Shown one piece after another: positions 59,766 through 64,000 of a stretch of DNA of 64,000 nt; position 1 is the first letter of the stretch, and every line of letters begins with the position of its first letter. Source of the DNA: Tunturiibacter empetritectus (lineage in GTDB: Bacteria; Acidobacteriota; Terriglobia; Terriglobales; Acidobacteriaceae); assembly GCF_014201375.1 (NCBI RefSeq), contig NZ_JACHDZ010000004.1, positions 1-64,000 of the forward strand, read 5' to 3'. Both the position numbers and the translations under genes were made by a program. The notes beneath the pieces are model-generated. The model saw only the letters and a list, made by a program, of their open reading frames with translations. It did not search any database and was not told the DNA's origin.

Positions 59766-60884
59766 TTAGTGGGCGTCGGTCTTGAAGATCTGTTCGGCGA
59801 AGAAGTTCTCCACCTTGGCCTGGTCATGCACCATCTCGAGGTAAGCACTCTTGAGCAGTTGAGAGCGCACATCGCGCAACTGCTGGCGGATGGCCTGCTG
59901 GACACGCGGATCGTTCACATCGCGCTGACCTGCGGGGTCTCGGGAGATCAGTTTGTAGATCGCATAGCCAGCCGGACGCTTCGTCTGTGCATCGAGCAGG
60001 GGAAGGATCTCGGTGATCTGGCCGGCCTTCAGCTTGGTCACGGCGGTGAAGACGGTAGGATCTGCGTGGAGCTGCGACTCGCCGACGAAGCCCATATCTC
60101 CGCCGTTGGGCGCGGTCTCAGGCTGCTCGGACCAGTTGCTGGCGATGGTGCCGAAGTCCTCACCGCTGTCCAGGCGATTCTTCAACGCCTGAATCTTCTT
60201 CTTTGCTTCGATGTCGTTGGTGGCTTTGCTTCCCTGCAAGTTTCCCGGCTGGGGTGACGGCTGACCGGTCACCTGAATGGTCGCCAGGTGATATTTGGTC
60301 TCAAGCAGATTGAACTCGGCCTTGTGCTGGTTGTAGTAGCTCGCCACATCGGCGTCGGTGACGGTGATCTTGGAGTTGATCTCTTTGTTCAGCAGCTTAT
60401 TGATGGTGAGGCTGCGACGCAGCGAGTGTTTTACATCGTCGATGGTCTGGTTGCTTGCCTTCAGCCGTTCCTGAAACTGCTCCTCCGTATAGGGAGCCTT
60501 CATCTCGGCGAGCTTCGCGTCGACCTCTTCATTGGTCGCGGTCAGATTCATCTTTGCTGCGCGCTGTTCGACGATCTCTTCATCGATCAACTCGCGGAGG
60601 AGGTTCAGGCGCATCGAATCCGCCTGCTCGGGTGAGGGCTGCTGCTGTTGTTGAGCGGCGTCTCCGAGTTGCAATTTGTAGGCCTTTTCGAGATCTGCCT
60701 GCATGATGGCGTGGCCGTTGACCGTGGCGACGACATCGGCGCTGTGCCCGTGGTTGCATCCCGCAACCGGCAGGAGCCCGGCGGCCATCGTCAGCAGCAA
60801 CGGAAGCGAGGCGGTGCGAAAGGAGCGCGTGTTAGAAGTACGTTCGTTTTCGGTCGACAAGCTCGGCACATCCGTGTTCCGCAT
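59766..60884 (-). CDS. SurA-like peptidyl-prolyl isomerase lipoprotein
   Basis: A 372-residue exported protein. The ATG at 60884 has a CAGGAG ribosome site; the frame is open further upstream but runs over the DsbA-like stop. The lipobox is LLPVAGC. A SurA N-domain (about 45-185) has VVATVNGHAIMQADLEKAYK and LLRELIDEEIVEQRAAKMNL. A parvulin domain (about 195-320) has YHLATIQVT and GTIASNWSEQPETAPNGGDM. A Gln-rich spacer (AAQQQQQPSP) is present. It should help fold outer-membrane proteins, in line with lptD nearby. Confidence 0.87.
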   Translation of the reverse strand: MRNTDVPSLSTENERTSNTRSFRTASLPLLLTMAAGLLPVAGCNHGHSADVVATVNGHAIMQADLEKAYKLQLGDAAQQQQQPSPEQADSMRLNLLRELIDEEIVEQRAAKMNLTATNEEVDAKLAEMKAPYTEEQFQERLKASNQTIDDVKHSLRRSLTINKLLNKEINSKITVTDADVASYYNQHKAEFNLLETKYHLATIQVTGQPSPQPGNLQGSKATNDIEAKKKIQALKNRLDSGEDFGTIASNWSEQPETAPNGGDMGFVGESQLHADPTVFTAVTKLKAGQITEILPLLDAQTKRPAGYAIYKLISRDPAGQRDVNDPRVQQAIRQQLRDVRSQLLKSAYLEMVHDQAKVENFFAEQIFKTDAH

Positions 60885-60906
60885 CCAGATCTCCTGCATT
60901 CTTCTG

Positions 60907-61905
60907 CTAGTTGCCGGGTTTGGTCGCCGGCGGGGTTTGAGGCTGTGCCTGAATTGGTGTGGGCGGCGGTGGCGGCGTCTGCCCGGAGGCAATCAGCGCG
61001 CTATCGATCATACGATACACGTCCTCGAGCGGCTGCGCTCCCTCCACCTTTTCTCCGTTGATGAAGAGCGCCGGCGTGGAGTCCACCCCCAGGCTTTCGC
61101 CCAGCTTGATCGACGCTTTGATTGCGGTATCATCCTGCTTCGTGAGGCACGCATTCAGCAACTCCGCGTTGAGATTCTGCTTCTTTCCCTCGTCGCGTGC
61201 CAAGGTGTCGAGTGTCTCGTTGGCCTTGGCGAGACTCTTGTCTGGCCCGCCAAGCTCTCCGGCGTGAGCGTGGATGTAGTCCACCAGATTCCAATAGCCT
61301 ATTGGACTGTGGGCGCCTACGCAGTTGGTATCGATCGCCGCGCGCATGGCCCAGGGATGCTGGTCCAGCGGGAAGTCGCGATAGACGATATGAATCTGAT
61401 CTTTGTAGCGCTCGGTCAGCGCGGGAAAGAGCTGCTCGTGCATCTTCGCGCAGTAGGGGCACTCGAGGTCGTCGAAGCCGACGATCAGCACCGGCGCATT
61501 CGCCGGGCCACCGCGCGAAGGACGCCCATCGCCGCTCACGAGGAGCTTTGGATCCTGGCTGATATCGAACCTGGTGAACTGTGCCAGGGTTTTGCCGTCG
61601 GTCGAGAGCAGAAAGTCTGCGGGCTTGCTCGACTTGCCGTCGGCCAGAAACGTTACGCTGATCTTGTCGAAGCCGGGAACCTCGCTCCTGGTGCGGGATC
61701 CAATCTGGATCACATAGGCCGGTGGAATCGACGCCCTCGAACGGATCAGCACCTCCACCCTGCGCGTGAGCTCGGGAGAGAGCTTGTCCGAAGCGGAGGC
61801 GCCAGTCTGGTTCGCAGTCTGCGAAGAGGTCTGTGCATGGCAGCCGAGGGCGGCCAGCGTAGAGGCAAAGATCAGGGCTCGGAACGGCTTCACAGCGATC
61901 AACAC
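60907..61905 (-). CDS. DsbA-like thioredoxin-fold lipoprotein
   Basis: A 332-residue exported protein with lipobox LAALGC. An N-terminal domain (about 40-125) precedes the thioredoxin/DsbA domain (about 130-310), whose active site is CPYC in VGFDDLECPYCAKMHEQLFP. The cis-Pro lies in GVDSTPALFINGEKVEG. Extra Cys at NCVGAH and NACLTKQ sit in the helical insertion. The Pro/Gln-rich tail is disordered. It would act on disulfides of envelope proteins; LptD needs disulfides in E. coli, and lptD lies next to this gene. Confidence 0.87.
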   Translation of the reverse strand: MLIAVKPFRALIFASTLAALGCHAQTSSQTANQTGASASDKLSPELTRRVEVLIRSRASIPPAYVIQIGSRTRSEVPGFDKISVTFLADGKSSKPADFLLSTDGKTLAQFTRFDISQDPKLLVSGDGRPSRGGPANAPVLIVGFDDLECPYCAKMHEQLFPALTERYKDQIHIVYRDFPLDQHPWAMRAAIDTNCVGAHSPIGYWNLVDYIHAHAGELGGPDKSLAKANETLDTLARDEGKKQNLNAELLNACLTKQDDTAIKASIKLGESLGVDSTPALFINGEKVEGAQPLEDVYRMIDSALIASGQTPPPPPTPIQAQPQTPPATKPGN

Positions 61906-62013
61906 AATACCTCGATTATCTCACGCAGAGGCAATTTACAAGGCTTCGGACCCCTCTTAGCGGCTCCAGGGGCGGCCCCAAGACGAGCCCGGGAACGGCC
62001 GCGCCATCGGCCC

Positions 62014-64000
62014 TTAGAAGAGGCTCGCGGCCCGGCGCAGATTGCCCGCGGTTCCGATGTTGAGCAGCGTGAAGTTGAATCTCTCCGTCGTCTCGTTTCG
62101 GACCGAGCCCAGCTCGTACTTGCGAACCTCGACGCTGAAGCCGCAGCAGTCCCAGTTATAGGACCCCTGCACCGCTCCATACTGCACCAGGCCGGTGTTA
62201 TTCGCGTTGAGATCCAGGCCGACATTCCCTGCCACGCCCAGCCCCGGCCTGGTCGGCGAACCGTACCCCAGGAGCAGCCGAAGCTGATTGAAGTCTGAGA
62301 CCGCGGAACTCACTCCTTCTGTATAGAAGCGTCCCGGAGCGTTCAGCCTCGCGTAGCTGAGGCCGGCAAAGACATTGTTCTCATGCACGTCCACCATCAC
62401 GTTGTTCGAGGTAAACTTCTTCGCTCCGGTATCGAGATCGAAGTCCCACTCCACATCCATGTGCGACGAGGTGCGCACGCGCAGACGCGAGACCAGAGGC
62501 GAGATGGCGCGGGGCTCGGTGAGAAACGCGATTCCGGAGAAGTTCAGCGTCGTGTCGAAGATGTTACGCCGGCCGTTGATCACGGCTCCGCCAAAGTTCT
62601 CGTTGAAGAAGTACTTCTGCGTCAGCCGCCAGCTGAGCAGGGGGTGACTGCCGCAGCTGGGCAGCGCGTCTTTCCCGTTGCCGATCTGGCCCCTGGTCTG
62701 AATCTTGCCGCTATCGTCATCCCAGTACTGTGTCTGCGCTGTGGCCACGGGCCTATCTTTGCAGGGCCGGACCTTCGTCGGTCGCAGGAACAGCCGCTGC
62801 GTCACTCCATACTCCAGCTCGTTCGTGTTGCTTACGATATCGGCATCGTCGAAGCGCAGGACACTCAAAAAATTATTCACGCCGGTTACGTAGCGGTAGG
62901 TCAGCTCCGGCTCGATGGTGTGCTTCACGTCATTGCCGCCGAATAGCTTTTCGACGCCTGGCGAATCGAAGGTCCGCTCTACCACAGGCGCCCGCAGATC
63001 CGTTTCGACCTCTACGTCCGAACGGTTCAGCGGGGTCGGAAGCTCGACCGGCACTCCCATCGGCGAGTAGGGAACCTGCCTGCTTCTGGTGTACGCGGTC
63101 TCGCGAGCGCCCACCGACGCGAGCACGTGCCATCCATCGAAGCCTAGACGATAGGCGAGCTCAGGATGCACGTCGAAGCGCTGCGTTAGCCCGCCGGTCG
63201 AGAAGCCCGGTTGCACCCTCGAGAGCCCGGCGTGCGAGGCATCTATGCTCCACAGCAATCCGGTCCTGCCGATCTCATGCTCGGTGCTCCTGAAGTCGAA
63301 CGACGGCGCATGAAAGATCTTCACCTGTTCTTCCGGGATTGCCGGCGTGGCCGGCGTCGCGGCTACGCCAGCCTGTTTCAGGCCCTGATATCGATCCACA
63401 CGCGCCGACGCGGAATATCCGTCCCACTGGTGCACGCCATAGACGATCGAAAGGATGTCGCTCGACACTGCGACGCTGAAGTTTTCGGCAAACGCCTCGC
63501 GATAGGCGTACGAACTCAGATACTCCACATCCCCAGCCACTCTCGTCTGCGAAGTGAAGTCGTGACGCCCCGAAACAGTGGCATCTTCTCCGCCCTGATT
63601 CAGGTACACGCCGTTGGTGTAGATGCCACGGTCGAGCAGGCCGGTGTATCGGGCCTTCGCAAAGTCGTTGCCCAGTCCGCGATATCGAAACGTCGCCGAC
63701 TGCTCCCACCCGCGGAGGGAGTAATACTGCGCGCCTACGGTGAGGTCGGTGCTGCGGTTGATCGCCCAGTAAAACTCCTCGCCGAGGGTAAATCCCTTGG
63801 TCGACGAGTAGCCTGGCACCGGGATCATGAAGCCGGTCTGCCTCTGCTCCGAGTCCACCGGATGGGTCACGTAGGGCAAAAACAGCACAGGAATATTCAT
63901 CAGCCGGAAGGTGCTGTTCTGCGCCTTCGCCTTCTCGCTGTCCACGGCAAACTTTCCTGAGTAGAGCATCCAGTCGGGGTGCGGGAGCTGACAGGTCGTC
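62014..64000 (-). CDS. lptD: LPS-assembly protein LptD, C-terminal part (cut by window end)
   Basis: The frame continues past position 64000, so the N-terminus is missing. The visible 662 residues cover the end of the N-terminal OstA-type region (TCQLPHPDWMLYSGKFAVDS) and most of the barrel. Landmarks are PVLFLPYVTHPVDSEQRQTG, RGWEQSATFRYRGLGNDFAK, a middle section with PELTYRYVTGVN, and the C-terminal barrel strands ending YNWDCCGFSVEVRKYELG and RRAASLF. The paired Cys (DCC) near the end matches LptD disulfide sites. With LptE it inserts LPS in the outer leaflet. An ATG at 63969 is internal. Confidence 0.9.
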   Translation of the reverse strand, partial: TTCQLPHPDWMLYSGKFAVDSEKAKAQNSTFRLMNIPVLFLPYVTHPVDSEQRQTGFMIPVPGYSSTKGFTLGEEFYWAINRSTDLTVGAQYYSLRGWEQSATFRYRGLGNDFAKARYTGLLDRGIYTNGVYLNQGGEDATVSGRHDFTSQTRVAGDVEYLSSYAYREAFAENFSVAVSSDILSIVYGVHQWDGYSASARVDRYQGLKQAGVAATPATPAIPEEQVKIFHAPSFDFRSTEHEIGRTGLLWSIDASHAGLSRVQPGFSTGGLTQRFDVHPELAYRLGFDGWHVLASVGARETAYTRSRQVPYSPMGVPVELPTPLNRSDVEVETDLRAPVVERTFDSPGVEKLFGGNDVKHTIEPELTYRYVTGVNNFLSVLRFDDADIVSNTNELEYGVTQRLFLRPTKVRPCKDRPVATAQTQYWDDDSGKIQTRGQIGNGKDALPSCGSHPLLSWRLTQKYFFNENFGGAVINGRRNIFDTTLNFSGIAFLTEPRAISPLVSRLRVRTSSHMDVEWDFDLDTGAKKFTSNNVMVDVHENNVFAGLSYARLNAPGRFYTEGVSSAVSDFNQLRLLLGYGSPTRPGLGVAGNVGLDLNANNTGLVQYGAVQGSYNWDCCGFSVEVRKYELGSVRNETTERFNFTLLNIGTAGNLRRAASLF

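Noticed and set aside
1..64000. CRISPR arrays, prophage, insertion sequences, rRNA or tRNA genes
   Set aside because: I read all intergenic stretches and found no spaced identical repeats, transposase, integrase, phage structural gene or clover-leaf pattern.

Overview
The window looks like a chromosomal segment from an Acidobacteriota subdivision 1 organism (Terriglobales/Acidobacteriaceae, of the Edaphobacter, Granulicella or Terriglobus kind). This is an inference. It rests on an Oar-like TonB-dependent receptor with an N-terminal carboxypeptidase-regulatory domain, full lipid A genes (Gram-negative envelope) including LpxI, a tetraether-synthase-type radical SAM protein as expected in a group that makes membrane-spanning diabolic-type lipids, many small exported proteins of acidobacterial type, and several GC-rich dispersed intergenic repeats. 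Genes are dense and mostly GC-rich. I see no tRNA, rRNA, CRISPR array, prophage or intact insertion sequence.

Layout. 0.2-8.1 kb: DUF1801, DoxX and SDR genes and a cysteine-synthase-like enzyme, then fabZ-lpxA-(exported Gfo/Idh)-lpxI and a PrxQ-type peroxiredoxin. 8.2-12.5 kb (minus strand): a histone H1-like protein, an MltD-like lytic transglycosylase and a GAF-SpoIIE phosphatase. 12.7-18.7 kb: lepA, tandem OmpH/Skp genes, a structured RNA candidate, and a disordered protein ending in a receiver-like domain. 18.9-27 kb: HIT, M48 protease, and an ECF sigma factor with a divergent DUF6249 gene sharing a symmetrical double promoter; then an exported TldD/TldE-like pair and RlpA. 28.3-30.4 kb: the Tes/Mss-type radical SAM gene. 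30.5-37.9 kb: a decayed toxin-antitoxin pair, a HEAT-like protein, DUF882, ornithine cyclodeaminase-like, YceH, a six-PAS histidine kinase and a frameshifted GH2 remnant. 38.2-45.8 kb: an Oar-like receptor and a siderophore receptor with a PKHD dioxygenase. 46.5-49.4 kb: gyrA. 49.6-51.2 kb: an AT-richer two-gene operon of a DUF3010-like protein and a Ser/Thr kinase. 51.2-58.7 kb: many small exported or stress-type proteins. 58.7-64 kb (minus strand): lptD (cut by the window edge), a DsbA-like thioredoxin, a SurA-like isomerase and a Gfo/Idh oxidoreductase.

Envelope biogenesis is the main theme. Lipid A synthesis (fabZ, lpxA, lpxI), LPS export (lptD), outer-membrane chaperones (two OmpH/Skp, SurA-like, DsbA-like), murein remodelling (MltD-like, RlpA, DUF882, DUF5715) and a probable membrane-spanning-lipid enzyme all lie in this window. 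The most promising unexplained elements are the DUF3010/kinase operon, the mirror-image ECF promoters, the exported TldD/TldE pair and the structured RNA near 16.9-17.1 kb.
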